From the NCBI RefSeq assembly GCF_900105335.1, contig NZ_LT629770.1, forward strand, positions 1,860,001 to 1,924,000: DNA of 64,000 bases. The letters run 5' to 3'. The position numbers and the translations under genes are program-made. How positions within the stretch are numbered: the stretch's first letter is position 1; every line of letters begins with the position of its first letter. The notes under the pieces were generated by a model. The model made no database searches. It had not been told where the DNA came from and worked only from the letters and a program-made list of their open reading frames with translations. The stretch comes from Microbacterium paraoxydans (lineage in GTDB: Bacteria > Actinomycetota > Actinomycetes > Actinomycetales > Microbacteriaceae). Shown piece by piece: positions 17,278-26,653 of the stretch.

Positions 17278-17453
17278 GAAGGAAGGGGCTCGCAGGGAAA
17301 GAGGGGATGGATCGGGGGTGCGCCCAGTTTATCGAATCGTTTCGGGCGAACGGAACACCCCGGACCGGATCGCCGCCGCCGGGGCGTCGATTTCGGACGA
17401 GTGGGCCCCGGTGGTTACTCTGCATCAGTCGAGGACGACCGGAGGAGATGAGC

Positions 17454-18917
17454 GTGACGAAGCAAGACACGGGGGCCATCCGCCAGGGGCAGACCGGAGC
17501 CGGAGGCGAGGAGCACCTGCGGCGCGCGCTCAGCAACCGGCACATCCAGCTCCTCGCGATCGGCGGGGCGATCGGCACGGGCCTGTTCATGGGCAGCGGC
17601 AAGACGATCTCGGTCGCCGGCCCCTCCGTGATCTTCGTCTACATGATCATCGGGTTCATGCTGTTCTTCGTCATGCGGGCGATGGGCGAGCTGCTGCTGT
17701 CGAACCTCAAGTACAAGTCGTTCAGCGACTTCGCGAGCGACCTGCTCGGCCCGTGGGCGGGCTTCTTCACCGGCTGGACGTACTGGTTCTGCTGGGTGGT
17801 CACGGGCGTGGCCGACGTGATCGCGATCGCCGGGTACACCGATGCGCTCATTCCCGGCATCCCGCTGTGGATCCCCGGCCTCCTCGTGGTCGTGATCCTC
17901 CTGGCGCTCAACCTGCCCACCGTCGCGGCGTTCGGCGAGATGGAGTTCTGGTTCGCGCTCATCAAGATCGTCGCGATCGTCGCCCTCATCGTGACCGGCC
18001 TGGTGATGATCTTCACCGGGTTCTCCCACGACGCCGGCACCGCGAGCTTCTCGAACCTGTGGGAGCACGGCGGCATGTTCCCGCACGGCTTCCTCGGATT
18101 CGTCGCCGGCTTCCAGATCGCGGTATTCGCGTTCGTCGGCATCGAGCTCGTCGGCACGGCCGCCGCGGAGACCAAGGACCCGAAGCGCAACCTCCCGAAG
18201 GCCATCAACGCCATCCCGATCCGGGTCCTCCTGTTCTACGTGGGCGCGCTCATCATCCTCATGTCCGTCACGCCGTGGACCGAGTACGTCGCCGGCGAGA
18301 GCCCCTTCATCGCGATGTTCGCCCTCGCCGGGCTCGGCATCGCCGCCACCGTCGTCAACCTCGTGGTGCTGACCTCGGCGATGTCCAGCGCGAACTCCGG
18401 CATCTACTCCACCTCGCGCATGGTCTTCGGGCTGGCACAGGACGGCGACGCCCCCCGGTTCTTCGGCCGGCTCTCGAAGCGCCGCGTGCCGCAGAACGCG
18501 CTGTTCCTGTCCTGCATCCTGCTGCTGTCCGGCGTCGTGCTGCTCTACGCGGGCAAGGACATCGGCACGGCGTTCGAGATGGTCACCACGGTGTCGGCCG
18601 TGTGCTTCATGTTCGTGTGGACGATCTTCCTCTGCAGCTACCTCGTGTACCGGCGCCGTCGTCCGGAGAAGGCGGCGACCTCGGCGTTCAAGATGCCGGG
18701 CGGCGTGTTCATGGTGTTCGTGGTGCTCGCGTTCTTCCTGTTCATCCTCTGGGCGCTGACCACCCAGCCGGACACCCTGATCGCCCTGCTCGTGACACCG
18801 ATCTGGTTCGCGATCCTCGTCGTCGCCTGGCTGTTCGTGCGGAGGTCGCCGCACCACCTGGAGCGCCACGCCGCCCACATCGCCTACCTGCGCGACGACA
18901 CGATCCCGGCCGACTGA
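17454..18917 (+). CDS. Amino-acid permease (AAT family, CycA-like)
   Basis: A 487-aa APC-superfamily transporter with 12 TM helices. The consensus segment RHIQLLAIGGAIGTGLFMGSG at the first helix and PKRNLPKAIN after helix 6 place it with the AAT family; the pattern is nearest to CycA-type D-serine/D-alanine/glycine permeases. A strong GGAGGAG (17441-17447) abuts ATG 17448 but is ideally spaced for GTG 17454, which is therefore chosen. Substrate assignment is inferred. Confidence 0.88.
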   Translation: MTKQDTGAIRQGQTGAGGEEHLRRALSNRHIQLLAIGGAIGTGLFMGSGKTISVAGPSVIFVYMIIGFMLFFVMRAMGELLLSNLKYKSFSDFASDLLGPWAGFFTGWTYWFCWVVTGVADVIAIAGYTDALIPGIPLWIPGLLVVVILLALNLPTVAAFGEMEFWFALIKIVAIVALIVTGLVMIFTGFSHDAGTASFSNLWEHGGMFPHGFLGFVAGFQIAVFAFVGIELVGTAAAETKDPKRNLPKAINAIPIRVLLFYVGALIILMSVTPWTEYVAGESPFIAMFALAGLGIAATVVNLVVLTSAMSSANSGIYSTSRMVFGLAQDGDAPRFFGRLSKRRVPQNALFLSCILLLSGVVLLYAGKDIGTAFEMVTTVSAVCFMFVWTIFLCSYLVYRRRRPEKAATSAFKMPGGVFMVFVVLAFFLFILWALTTQPDTLIALLVTPIWFAILVVAWLFVRRSPHHLERHAAHIAYLRDDTIPAD

Positions 18918-18921
18918 GGCG

Positions 18922-19374
18922 TCAGGCCACCGACTCGAGGGTCGCGGGCTGGGGGGCCGCGACCTTCGGGGCGAACACACGGGGGCGGAGCGCGAGGAAC
19001 AGCAGCACCATGCCGGCGGCGAGCAGCATGTGCCCCACGCCCGCGATGCCGGCGATCATCTTCGTCGACTCCTGGCCGAGCACCGTGAGGCAGCCGTGCC
19101 AGACGAGCATCGCCGAGGTCAGCACGAGCCCGGCGGTGTAGGTCCAGAAGAACCAGCCGAACAGGCGGCTCTCGGAGAGCGCGAACGCCTTCTCCACGAG
19201 CATCACCACGAGGAAGACGACGAAGCCCAGTACGAGCAGATGCGTGTGCACGAGTCCGAGCTGCGTCGGCGCCCCCTCGGGGAAGCCGTTGATCTTGGTG
19301 AACTCGCGGTAGAAGAGTCCGGAGGCGACGCCCACCAGCATGGAGGCGAACGCGGCGGTGAAGAGCCTGCGCAT
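18922..19374 (-). CDS. DUF2871-family membrane protein
   Basis: A 150-aa protein with four TM helices. The pattern GVASGLFYREFTKINGF followed by a QLGLVHTHLLVLGF segment is characteristic of DUF2871. The histidines in the second helix (HTH) are conserved in that family, and their spacing suggests metal or heme contact, but no function is established. It is convergent with the permease, with 4 bp between stops. Confidence 0.8.
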   Translation of the reverse strand: MRRLFTAAFASMLVGVASGLFYREFTKINGFPEGAPTQLGLVHTHLLVLGFVVFLVVMLVEKAFALSESRLFGWFFWTYTAGLVLTSAMLVWHGCLTVLGQESTKMIAGIAGVGHMLLAAGMVLLFLALRPRVFAPKVAAPQPATLESVA

Positions 19375-19452
19375 GGGAGTCCTTTCTGTCTGCCTCCAGC
19401 CTCGCCGTGGGGCCGTCGCTGCGGATCCATCGAACGGTTGAGACCGCGGGCG

Positions 19453-20076
19453 TCAGAGCAGTCCGGACTCCCTGGCGATCGCGACCGCCTTCGCGCGACT
19501 GTCGGCCCCGAGCTTCTCGAAGACGTGCACGAGGTGGGTCTTCACCGTCGCCTCCGTGACGAACAGCGCCTTCGCGATCTCCCGGTTCGAGGCGCCGGTG
19601 TCGAGCAGCCGCAGCACGTCGAGCTCGCGGCCCGTGAGCTGCACCCGCGGGGCGCGGAGGGCGCGGCCGACGCGCGCCGTGAGCTCCGGCGTCAGCGCCT
19701 GCCCGCCCGATGCGGCCTGTCGCACGGCCCGGACGATGTCCTCCGGGGCGATGTCCTTGAGCAGATACCCCGCCGCCCCGGCCTCGATCGCGCCGAGGAT
19801 CTGGGCGTCGCGGTCGAACGTCGTGAGGATGAGCACCGCCGGCGCCGGGTCGAGCGCCCGGAGCGCCGCCGTCGTCTGCACACCGTCCATGCCCACCCCC
19901 AGCCGCAGATCGCAGAGGACGACGTCGGGACGCAGGTGCCGGGCGAGCACGACCGCCTCCTCCCCCGACGCGGCCTCGCCCACGACCTCGGCGTCGTCGC
20001 GGCGGTCGAACAGCGAGCGCACGCCCGCGCGCACGATGGGGTGGTCGTCGACGAGCAGGATCCGCACGGGGGTCAC
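19453..20076 (-). CDS. Response regulator, NarL/LuxR family
   Basis: A 207-aa regulator. Receiver domain (about residues 1-120) with acidic pocket DD at 10-11, phospho-acceptor Asp in VVLCDLRLG, Thr in ILTTFDRD and Lys in YLLKD. The C-terminal LuxR HTH is LTGRELDVLRLLDTGASNREIAKALFVTEATVKTH. GTG start overlapping the stop of the upstream kinase gene by 4 bp (GTGA), so the two form an operon. Targets are unknown. Confidence 0.92.
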   Translation of the reverse strand: MTPVRILLVDDHPIVRAGVRSLFDRRDDAEVVGEAASGEEAVVLARHLRPDVVLCDLRLGVGMDGVQTTAALRALDPAPAVLILTTFDRDAQILGAIEAGAAGYLLKDIAPEDIVRAVRQAASGGQALTPELTARVGRALRAPRVQLTGRELDVLRLLDTGASNREIAKALFVTEATVKTHLVHVFEKLGADSRAKAVAIARESGLL

Positions 20077-21314
20077 GACCGGCCTCCCAGGGGCAGGTGG
20101 GCGGACAGCGCGGTGCCGTCGCCGGGGGCGCTCTCCACGTCGAGACCGCCGCCGAGCTCGCGCAGTCGGGCGCGCATCGCCCGCAGGCCGTAGCCGCCGC
20201 CGGGCCCCGCCGAGTCCAGCCGCGACGGGTCGAACCCGCGACCGTCGTCGACCACGTCCAGCCGCACGGCGTCGCCGGCGTCCGCGAGGGTCACCACCAC
20301 CCGGGTCGCGGCGGCATGGCTGCGCACGTTGGCGAGCGCGGACTGCGCCGTCCGCAGCAGGGCGACCTCCGCGTCGAGGCCGAGTGCGGGCAGATCCTCG
20401 TCGGCATGGAGGGTGGCCGCGATCCCGGTCTCGGCGGTCAGGCGCTCGAGCATCCGGGCGAGGGCGTCGCTCAGCGCGGAGCCGTCCAGCTCGGCGGGCA
20501 TGAGGTCGTCGACGATGCGTCGGGCGTCGGCGAGCCCTTCCGCGGCGAGGGCCCCGATCTGCCCGAGCACCCGCTCCCGGCCGTCCTCGTGCTCGGCGGC
20601 CGACCGCGCCAGCAGGACGATGGACGACAGACTCTGGGCGACCGTGTCGTGGATGTCGCGCGACACCCTCGTGCGCTCGGCGGCGGCGCCGGACTCCCGC
20701 TGGGTCCGTGCGAGCTCGTCCTGGAGCGCCGCCATCTCCTGCTGCGTCGCGACGAGGGACGCGATGAGTCGCCGCCGCTCCCGCCCGTCGCGGACGAGCT
20801 CCAGGTAGCCGCGGGAGATCCCGAGGGCGAAGATGCCGCCCACCAGCGGCCCGATGACGTTCGCGTAGGTGGTCGTCCCGGTGTGCAGCAGCGGCGCGAC
20901 GATGACGACGGCGAGGATGAGGATGCTGAGCAGCACAGCCCATCGCAGTCGCAGCAGGAAGCCGGCGAGCAGCCACAGCGAGAACGCCAGCCAGACGAAC
21001 TCCGGCGACAGCGCCACCGCCCCCAGCCAGATGGCCGTGAGCCCCAGCAGCCAGCCGGCGGCGAGCGCCCGGTCGTCCGTGCGGGAGGAGAGCAGGAGTC
21101 CGCCGCCGTACCAGCCGAGGAAGGCGAGGGCGGTCGCGAGCAGCCACGGCACCGGGACCCCGTCGGCGAGGGAGCGGACGACGCCGACGACGGTGAGCAC
21201 GACCGTGATGACGGCCTGGCCGATACGGAGCGACGTGACCAGGCGCCCCCAGGAGCGCGTGCGTCCCGTCCGCCCTCCCGGGTGGTCGGTCTCGGCGGTG
21301 TCTCCGGTCGGCAT
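20073..21314 (-). CDS. Sensor histidine kinase, NarL-type (HisKA_3)
   Basis: A 413-aa kinase. The N-terminal half has about six TM helices with little periplasmic sequence, suggesting sensing within or at the membrane. The HisKA_3 dimerisation box RTRVSRDIHDTVAQSLS carries the phospho-His, and the HATPase segment has N- and G-box features (ALANVRSHA, DVVDDGRGFD, GYGLRAMRARL). ATG 21314 is preferred; ATG 21353 would add 13 residues but has no ribosome-binding site. The start side faces a 59-bp dyad element. Confidence 0.9.
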   Translation of the reverse strand: MPTGDTAETDHPGGRTGRTRSWGRLVTSLRIGQAVITVVLTVVGVVRSLADGVPVPWLLATALAFLGWYGGGLLLSSRTDDRALAAGWLLGLTAIWLGAVALSPEFVWLAFSLWLLAGFLLRLRWAVLLSILILAVVIVAPLLHTGTTTYANVIGPLVGGIFALGISRGYLELVRDGRERRRLIASLVATQQEMAALQDELARTQRESGAAAERTRVSRDIHDTVAQSLSSIVLLARSAAEHEDGRERVLGQIGALAAEGLADARRIVDDLMPAELDGSALSDALARMLERLTAETGIAATLHADEDLPALGLDAEVALLRTAQSALANVRSHAAATRVVVTLADAGDAVRLDVVDDGRGFDPSRLDSAGPGGGYGLRAMRARLRELGGGLDVESAPGDGTALSAHLPLGGRS

Positions 21315-21369
21315 GCTGACATTCTCGTCCGCCGGGCCGATGTGCGCCTCCATCGTTCGGTCGACCCGG

Positions 21370-21428
21370 TTCGAATCGCCCGATTGGCGGCATCCGGCCC
21401 GGATTTGGAACCAATCAGGCGATTCGAA
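21370..21428. repeat. 59-bp dyad element, copy 1
   Basis: Terminal inverted repeats TTCGAATCGC and GCGATTCGAA enclose 39 bp with an inner GATTGG/CCAATC stem. Identical length and ends to the copies at 41992-42050 and 45212-45270. Unlike most of the other dyads here, this one sits in a divergent promoter region, between the kinase and YigZ-type genes, with the ribosome-binding site of the latter directly next to it. Confidence 0.8.
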
Positions 21429-21438
21429 CGGAGGTATC

Positions 21439-22101
21439 GTGGGGCCGATGTCGACACCGCACCCGTTCCCGGCGACGATCGCGGCGGCCGTCGACCACGA
21501 GCTCGTGATCCGGAAGTCGCGCTTCCTCACCCATGTCGCACCGGTGTCGTCGGTGGCCGAGGCCGAAGCCGTCATCGCGACGGTCCGGAAGCGCGCCTGG
21601 GACGCGAACCACAACTGCACCGCGATGGTGACCGGGCTGCACGGGGATCAGGCGCGCTCCTCGGACGACGGCGAGCCCTCCGGAACGGCCGGGGTCCCGA
21701 TGCTCGAGGTCCTCCGGCGCCGCGACCTCACGGATGTCGTCGCGGTGGTGACCCGCTACTTCGGCGGGGTGAAGCTCGGGGCGGGCGGCCTCATCCGCGC
21801 CTACTCCACCGCGGTGTCCGAGACGCTCGACCGCGCCGCCCTCGTCCGTCGCGCGGCGCTCACCCAGGCGACCGTCGAGGTCCCGCACGCCGAGGCCGGC
21901 CGCTACGACAACCTGCTCCGCGACTGGGCGGCCTCCCACGGGGCCACGCTCGGCACGCCGACCTACGGGGCCTCCGCACAGCTGGAGCTGTGGGTGCCCG
22001 CCGCCGCGCTTCCGCGCCTGACCGCCGACCTCGCCGCCGCGTCCGGGGGCGCCGTGGCCCCGGTCGCCGGGATCGAGCGGATCGTCGACGTCGCGGACTG
22101 A
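21439..22101 (+). CDS. YigZ/IMPACT-family protein
   Basis: A 220-aa protein with the UPF0029/IMPACT N-terminal domain, which includes SRFLTHVAPVSS, HNCTAMVTG, DDGEPSGTAGVPMLEVL and VVTRYFGGVKLGAGGLIRAYS, followed by a C-terminal DUF1949-like ferredoxin fold. IMPACT proteins are linked to translation control, but the bacterial role is unsettled. GTG 21439 lies four bases after GGAGG; ATG 21448 is an alternative start. Confidence 0.88.
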   Translation: MGPMSTPHPFPATIAAAVDHELVIRKSRFLTHVAPVSSVAEAEAVIATVRKRAWDANHNCTAMVTGLHGDQARSSDDGEPSGTAGVPMLEVLRRRDLTDVVAVVTRYFGGVKLGAGGLIRAYSTAVSETLDRAALVRRAALTQATVEVPHAEAGRYDNLLRDWAASHGATLGTPTYGASAQLELWVPAAALPRLTADLAAASGGAVAPVAGIERIVDVAD

Positions 22102-22166
22102 GACCTCCCGGCGGTCGCACACCGTCCGACGGATATCCTGGACGCCGCGGTCGCGGAAGGAGAGCG

Positions 22167-23084
22167 ATGTTCGACAGTCCGCTCTCGGCCTCGCCGTACG
22201 AGATCCTCGGCGTGGATCCGGCCGTCGACGACGCCGAGCTCCGGCGGGCGTACCGGCTGCGACTGCGGCAGACCCACCCCGACACCGGCGGCGACGCGGC
22301 CGTGTTCATTCAGGTCCAGCGCGCGTGGGAGCTCATCGGCACCGCGGAGGACCGCGCCGCGTACGACCGCCGCGCGGGCCTGACCGACGACGGCGGCGAA
22401 TGGAGCGGCTGGCGCCCCCAGACCGTGCGCACCGACACCCGGCCGCGCGCCCGCTCCTACGGACACCCCGGCGGCTGGCGCCGCGAACGCTACCTCTCCC
22501 TGATCCGCGAGTGGGCGGGTCACGGGGTCGAGGTCCCCGATCCGTACGCCCCGGCCCTCGTCCGCGCCGCCCCGCGGGAGCTCCGCCGGCTGCTCGCCGA
22601 CGCGCTCGCGGAGGAGGCCACGGCCCGCACGGTCTCCGACCTCGGCATGGGCTTCACGGTCTGGCACGACGTCGCCGCCGGACAGACCCCCGAGGACAAG
22701 CTCGACCACGTGGTGCTCAGTCCCTCCGGCCTCTACGGCGTCATGTCCGAGGACTTCGGCGGGGTCGTGGGGTTCCGCCGCGGGGAGATCACCGGCCCGA
22801 GCCTCGGCACCCGGGCCCCGGTCACGGCGGCTCTCGCCCGGATGCGCGCGGTGGCGAAGGCCGCGAAGGTGAAGTTCGGCGGCGCGATCGTGGTGCTCCC
22901 CGACGACGACCTCGCCCAGGCGGTCACCCCGCTCGGCAGCAACCGCGGCGTCCCGGTCGTGGTGGTGCGGCGCAGCGCGCTGGCGATGGTGCTGCGGCAG
23001 GGCGTCCCCGGGGCGCGGGCCATCGGCGGCAACGAGCTGTTCGATATCCGCACCCGTCTGCAGCAGACGGTCCGCTTCGTCTGA
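22167..23084 (+). CDS. J-domain protein with NERD-like C-terminal region
   Basis: A 305-aa protein. Residues 8-68 form a canonical J domain with the HPD motif (RLRQTHPDTGGDAA), the Hsp70-stimulating element. There is no Gly/Phe region, zinc finger or DnaJ C-terminal substrate domain. The C-terminal half has a stretch resembling a NERD/nuclease-related core (KLDHVVLSPSGLYGVMSEDFGG) but without the usual catalytic Lys. It may be a specialised DnaK co-chaperone. Separate from any dnaK operon. RBS GGAAGGAG before ATG 22167. Confidence 0.8.
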   Translation: MFDSPLSASPYEILGVDPAVDDAELRRAYRLRLRQTHPDTGGDAAVFIQVQRAWELIGTAEDRAAYDRRAGLTDDGGEWSGWRPQTVRTDTRPRARSYGHPGGWRRERYLSLIREWAGHGVEVPDPYAPALVRAAPRELRRLLADALAEEATARTVSDLGMGFTVWHDVAAGQTPEDKLDHVVLSPSGLYGVMSEDFGGVVGFRRGEITGPSLGTRAPVTAALARMRAVAKAAKVKFGGAIVVLPDDDLAQAVTPLGSNRGVPVVVVRRSALAMVLRQGVPGARAIGGNELFDIRTRLQQTVRFV

Positions 23085-23114
23085 CGGCGACGCGCCCGGC
23101 ATCCCGGCATGCTC

Positions 23115-23143
23115 TTTTGAATCACTCAAAACACGTGTAGAGT
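23115..23143 (+). promoter_or_regulatory. Fur/PerR-type operator over the regulator promoter
   Basis: TTTTGA-N5-TCAAAA (23115-23131) is a perfect 6-5-6 inverted repeat. It overlaps a plausible promoter made of TTGAAT (23117-23122) and TAGAGT (23138-23143), 15 bp apart. It is located just upstream of the Fur-family gene, the usual place for autoregulation, and would control the downstream catalase if the two are cotranscribed. Confidence 0.6.
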
Positions 23144-23150
23144 CGAGGGC

Positions 23151-23570
23151 ATGGAGACGGAACTCGACTCGGCGTTGCGCGACGCCGGGCTGCGTGCGAC
23201 TGCGGGCCGCGTCGCCGTTCTCGAGGCTCTCGGCTCCATGGCCCACACGGATGCGGAGCGGGTCTACCGCGCCGTGTCCGACGTGCTTCCGACCACGTCG
23301 ATCCAGTCGGTGCACAACATCCTCGCGGACCTGACGACGGCGGGCCTCATCCGCCGGATCGAACCGGCAGGCTCCGCGGCGCTGTACGAACGGCGCATCG
23401 ACGACAACCACCACCACGTCGTCTGCACCTCCTGCGGTGCGGTCGGCGATGTGGACTGCGTCGTCGGCGAGGCGCCGTGTCTCACCCCGTCCTCGACGGG
23501 GGGCTTCACCGTGCAGACAGCTGAAGTCACCTTCTGGGGCCTCTGCCCCAGCTGCCAGAACGCCGCGTAG
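23151..23570 (+). CDS. Fur-family regulator (PerR/CatR-like)
   Basis: A 139-aa metalloregulator. Winged helix in the first 80 residues ([40 protein letters not shown]), then the metal-binding half with [17 protein letters not shown] and a second CPSC pair at the C terminus, which form the structural zinc site. Its position directly before catalase suggests a PerR/CatR-type peroxide sensor. A perfect inverted repeat lies over its promoter. Confidence 0.9.
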   Translation: METELDSALRDAGLRATAGRVAVLEALGSMAHTDAERVYRAVSDVLPTTSIQSVHNILADLTTAGLIRRIEPAGSAALYERRIDDNHHHVVCTSCGAVGDVDCVVGEAPCLTPSSTGGFTVQTAEVTFWGLCPSCQNAA

Positions 23571-23634
23571 GCGCATCCACCGATCCCCTCCCCGAGGGTC
23601 CGTTCGGCATGTCCGCGCGGAGAAGGAGAAGACC

Positions 23635-25104
23635 ATGACCAACCCCACCGACGCGGGCCGTCCGGCCACGACGACGCAGGCCGGAGCGCCGATCGCGAGC
23701 GACACCCACTCGCTGACCGTGGGCCCCGACGGCCCCACCGCGCTGCACGACCACTACCTGGTCGAGAAGCTCGCCTCCTTCAACCGCGAGCGTGTGCCGG
23801 AGCGCAACCCGCACGCCAAGGGCGGCGGCGCGTTCGGTGAGTTCGTCGTCACCGAGGACGTCTCGAAGTACACCCGGGCGGCCGTGTTCCAGCCGGGCGC
23901 CACCTCGGAGACCCTCCTCCGCTTCTCCTCCGTCGCCGGTGAGCAGGGCTCGCCCGACACCTGGCGGGACGTGCGCGGGTTCTCGCTGCGCTTCTACACG
24001 ACCGAGGGCAACCTCGACATCGTCGGCAACAACACCCCGACGTTCTTCCTCCGCGACGCCATCAAGTTCCCGGACTTCATCCACTCACAGAAGCGCCTCG
24101 GCGACTCCGGCCTGCGCGACGCGGACATGCAGTGGGACTTCTGGACCCTCTCGCCCGAGAGCGCCCACCAGGTCACCTACCTCATGGGCGAGCGCGGCCT
24201 GCCCCGCAGCTGGCGTCACATGAACGGCTACGGCTCGCACACGTACTCGTGGATCAACGCCGAGGGCGAGGTGTTCTGGGTGAAGTACCACTTCATCTCC
24301 CACCAGGGCGTCGAGGCGATGAGCCCGGAGGAGGCCGAGCAGCTGGCCGGTTCCGACGCGGACCACTACCGTCGCGACCTGTTCCAGTCGATCGCCGAGG
24401 GCGACTTCCCGAAGTGGGACCTGTACGTGCAGATCATGCCGTACGACGAGGCCAAGGACTACCGCTTCAACCCCTTCGACCTCACCAAGACGATCTCGAA
24501 GAAGGACTACCCGCGCATCAAGGTCGGCACGCTGACCCTCAACCGCAACCCGGAGAACTTCTTCGCGCAGATCGAGCAGGCCGGCTTCGCGCCGGGGAAC
24601 CAGGTGCCCGGTACCGGCATCTCCCCCGACAAGATGCTCATGGGCCGGATGTTCGCCTACCCGGACGCCCAGCGGCACCGCATCGGCGCGAACTACAACC
24701 AGCTGCCGGTGAACCAGCCGCACGCCGCCGAGACCCGCAACTACCAGCACGAGGGCTCGATGCGGTACCAGTACAACGACGCCGCGCACCGCACCTACCA
24801 GCCGAACTCCTTCGGGACCCCCGGTGGCCCCGCGGCCGACCCGGCGAAGGGCATCGAGGTGAACTGGTCGGCGGACGGCGAGCTCACCCGCTCCGCCGCG
24901 ACGCTGCACGCCGAGGACGACGACTTCGGTCAGGCCGGCACGCTGTACCGCGAGGTCTTCGACGGCCCGCAGCGCGCCCGCTTCCTGGAGGTCCTGACCG
25001 GTCAGGGCCGTTCGATCACCGTCGACGCCATCCGCGAGCGCTTCTTCCAGTACTGGACGAACGTGGACGCCGAGCTCGGCGCCGCGCTGCGCGACCGCGT
25101 CTGA
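23635..25104 (+). CDS. katA: Catalase (monofunctional heme, small subunit)
   Basis: A 489-aa cytoplasmic catalase that dismutates hydrogen peroxide. The distal His is in [13 protein letters not shown], the distal Asn in [11 protein letters not shown], and the proximal heme-ligand Tyr in [14 protein letters not shown]. The residue before the distal His is Pro (NPH rather than VVH), which I take to be a clade feature and not damage. RBS AAGGAG. It lies 64 bp after the Fur-family gene and probably shares its peroxide control. Length is normal for small-subunit clade catalases. Confidence 0.95.
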   Translation: MTNPTDAGRPATTTQAGAPIASDTHSLTVGPDGPTALHDHYLVEKLASFNRERVPERNPHAKGGGAFGEFVVTEDVSKYTRAAVFQPGATSETLLRFSSVAGEQGSPDTWRDVRGFSLRFYTTEGNLDIVGNNTPTFFLRDAIKFPDFIHSQKRLGDSGLRDADMQWDFWTLSPESAHQVTYLMGERGLPRSWRHMNGYGSHTYSWINAEGEVFWVKYHFISHQGVEAMSPEEAEQLAGSDADHYRRDLFQSIAEGDFPKWDLYVQIMPYDEAKDYRFNPFDLTKTISKKDYPRIKVGTLTLNRNPENFFAQIEQAGFAPGNQVPGTGISPDKMLMGRMFAYPDAQRHRIGANYNQLPVNQPHAAETRNYQHEGSMRYQYNDAAHRTYQPNSFGTPGGPAADPAKGIEVNWSADGELTRSAATLHAEDDDFGQAGTLYREVFDGPQRARFLEVLTGQGRSITVDAIRERFFQYWTNVDAELGAALRDRV

Positions 25105-25105
25105 C

Positions 25106-25185
25106 CCGAGACCCCGGGTTCTCCTCGAAACCCCCTCTCCGCGACACCGCGGGGAGGGGGTTTCGGCGTGTAACCGGGGTCTCGG
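25106..25185. repeat. 80-bp dyad element, copy 1
   Basis: Outer arms CCGAGACCCCG and CGGGGTCTCGG enclose an inner stem in which CGAAACCCCCTC.CC pairs with GG.GAGGGGGTTTCG. It starts one base after the katA stop and is likely its terminator. It aligns without gaps to the equal-length copy at 26028-26107; together they bracket the hydrolase gene. Confidence 0.8.
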
Positions 25186-25221
25186 CGCCCCGGAAGGGAG
25201 GAGTGGGGGGAGGATGGTGGG

Positions 25222-26022
25222 GTGGCTGTTCCCCTCTCCGACCTCACCGAGATGCCCGACCCGCAGCACGTCTACGCGGCGGACGGCACACGACTGGCGA
25301 CCTACACGTGGGGCGAGCTCGACGCCCCGGTCGTGGTGACCGTGCACGGCTTCGCCTCGGGCGCGCGCGACAACTGGGTGCTCACCGGCTGGGTGCGCGA
25401 GCTGACCAGGGCCGGGTACCGCGTGCTCGCACTCGACCAGCGGGGCCACGGGCAGAGCGACAAGCCGCACGAGCCCGACGCCTACGCCATCCGCAACCTC
25501 GTGACCGACGTCGAGACCGTCATGGACACGTACCTCGTCGACGACGCGTTCTACCTGGGCTACTCGCTCGGCGCCCGCGTGGGGTGGGAGGTGGCCCGCG
25601 AGCTCCCGCATCGGATCGGCCGGGCGGTCCTGGGCGGTGTCCCCGACGGCATCCCTCTCGCACGTCTCGACCTCGACCAGGTGCGCGCGTACATCGCGGA
25701 CGGCACCCCGGTGGAGGACCGCACGACGCAGAACTACATCGCGCTGACCGAGCGGGTGCCCGGGAACGATCTGCGCGCGCTCATCGCCCTGGCGGAGGGA
25801 CTTCGGGGCTCCGGCACGATCGATCCCGATCCCGCGGACGCGCCGGTCGTGCCGCTGCTGTTCGCGACGGGATCGAAGGACGCGATCATCGAGGGCTCCC
25901 GGGCACTGGCCGCCGCGGCTCCCGATGCCCGTTTCGTCGAGCTCCCGAACCGCCACCACTTCAACGCCCCCGGCTCCCGCGACTTCAAGGAGGCCGCGCT
26001 CGGTTTCTTCGCCGAGTCCTGA
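25222..26022 (+). CDS. Alpha/beta-fold hydrolase
   Basis: A 266-aa protein with the nucleophile elbow GYSLGARVG, oxyanion-side motif HGFASGARDNW, catalytic-acid region near LLFATGSKDAI, and His in LPNRHHFNAPG. The motif ALDQRGHGQSDKP matches the epoxide hydrolase/haloperoxidase-like branch. The substrate cannot be inferred. GTG start. The gene is bracketed by two 80-bp dyad elements and is not cotranscribed with katA. Confidence 0.85.
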   Translation: MAVPLSDLTEMPDPQHVYAADGTRLATYTWGELDAPVVVTVHGFASGARDNWVLTGWVRELTRAGYRVLALDQRGHGQSDKPHEPDAYAIRNLVTDVETVMDTYLVDDAFYLGYSLGARVGWEVARELPHRIGRAVLGGVPDGIPLARLDLDQVRAYIADGTPVEDRTTQNYIALTERVPGNDLRALIALAEGLRGSGTIDPDPADAPVVPLLFATGSKDAIIEGSRALAAAAPDARFVELPNRHHFNAPGSRDFKEAALGFFAES

Positions 26023-26027
26023 CCCCG

Positions 26028-26107
26028 CCGAGACCCCGTCTCCGCGCCGAGACCCCCTCCTGCATGCGTGTGCAGGAGGGGGTCTCGGCGCGAAAGCGGG
26101 GTCTCGG
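26028..26107. repeat. 80-bp dyad element, copy 2
   Basis: Same outer arms as copy 1 (CCGAGACCCCG / CGGGGTCTCGG), with a 20-bp perfect inner stem (26045-26064 with 26071-26090) around a six-base loop. It occupies the space between the convergent hydrolase and msrA genes and would fold into a strong bidirectional terminator. Confidence 0.82.
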
Positions 26108-26110
26108 GGA

Positions 26111-26653
26111 TCAGGCGGTGGCGTCCTCGCGCTTCGGGAGGACCCAACCCGCGCGGGGGAAGTGGCACGTGTAGCCGTTCGGGTACTTGATCAGGTAATC
26201 CTGGTGCTCGGGCTCGGCCTCCCAGAACGGACCGGCGGGCTCGATCGTCGTGACGGCCTTCCCCGGCCACAGACCGGAGGCGTCGACGTCGGCGATCGTG
26301 TCCCGGGCGACCTGCTCCTGCTCGGGGGTGAGCGGGAAGATCGCCGACCGGTAGCTCGACCCGATGTCGTTGCCCTGGCGGTTCAGGGTCGACGGGTCGT
26401 GGATCTGGAAGAAGAACGCCAGGATGTCGCGATAGGTCGTCGCGCTCGGGTCGAATACGATCTCCACGGCCTCCGCGTGACCGGGGTGGTTGCGGTAGGT
26501 CGCGTGGTCGTTCTCCCCGCCGGTGTAGCCCACGCGGGTGTCGATCACCCCGGGCTGGCGGCGGATGAGGTCTTCCATGCCCCAGAAGCAGCCGCCCGCG
26601 AGGACGGCCGTCTCGGTCCCGGGGGTGCGGGTGATGGTTCCGGTGTCGGTCAT
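26111..26653 (-). CDS. msrA: Peptide methionine-(S)-S-oxide reductase
   Basis: A 180-aa MsrA. Catalytic GGCFWG motif at about residues 20-25, with the supporting RVGYTGG and [14 protein letters not shown] segments. It reduces the S-epimer of methionine sulfoxide. Its start overlaps the stop of msrB by 4 bp, so both stereospecific enzymes are made from one transcript. The proximity of catalase suggests an oxidative-stress neighbourhood. Confidence 0.95.
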   Translation of the reverse strand: MTDTGTITRTPGTETAVLAGGCFWGMEDLIRRQPGVIDTRVGYTGGENDHATYRNHPGHAEAVEIVFDPSATTYRDILAFFFQIHDPSTLNRQGNDIGSSYRSAIFPLTPEQEQVARDTIADVDASGLWPGKAVTTIEPAGPFWEAEPEHQDYLIKYPNGYTCHFPRAGWVLPKREDATA

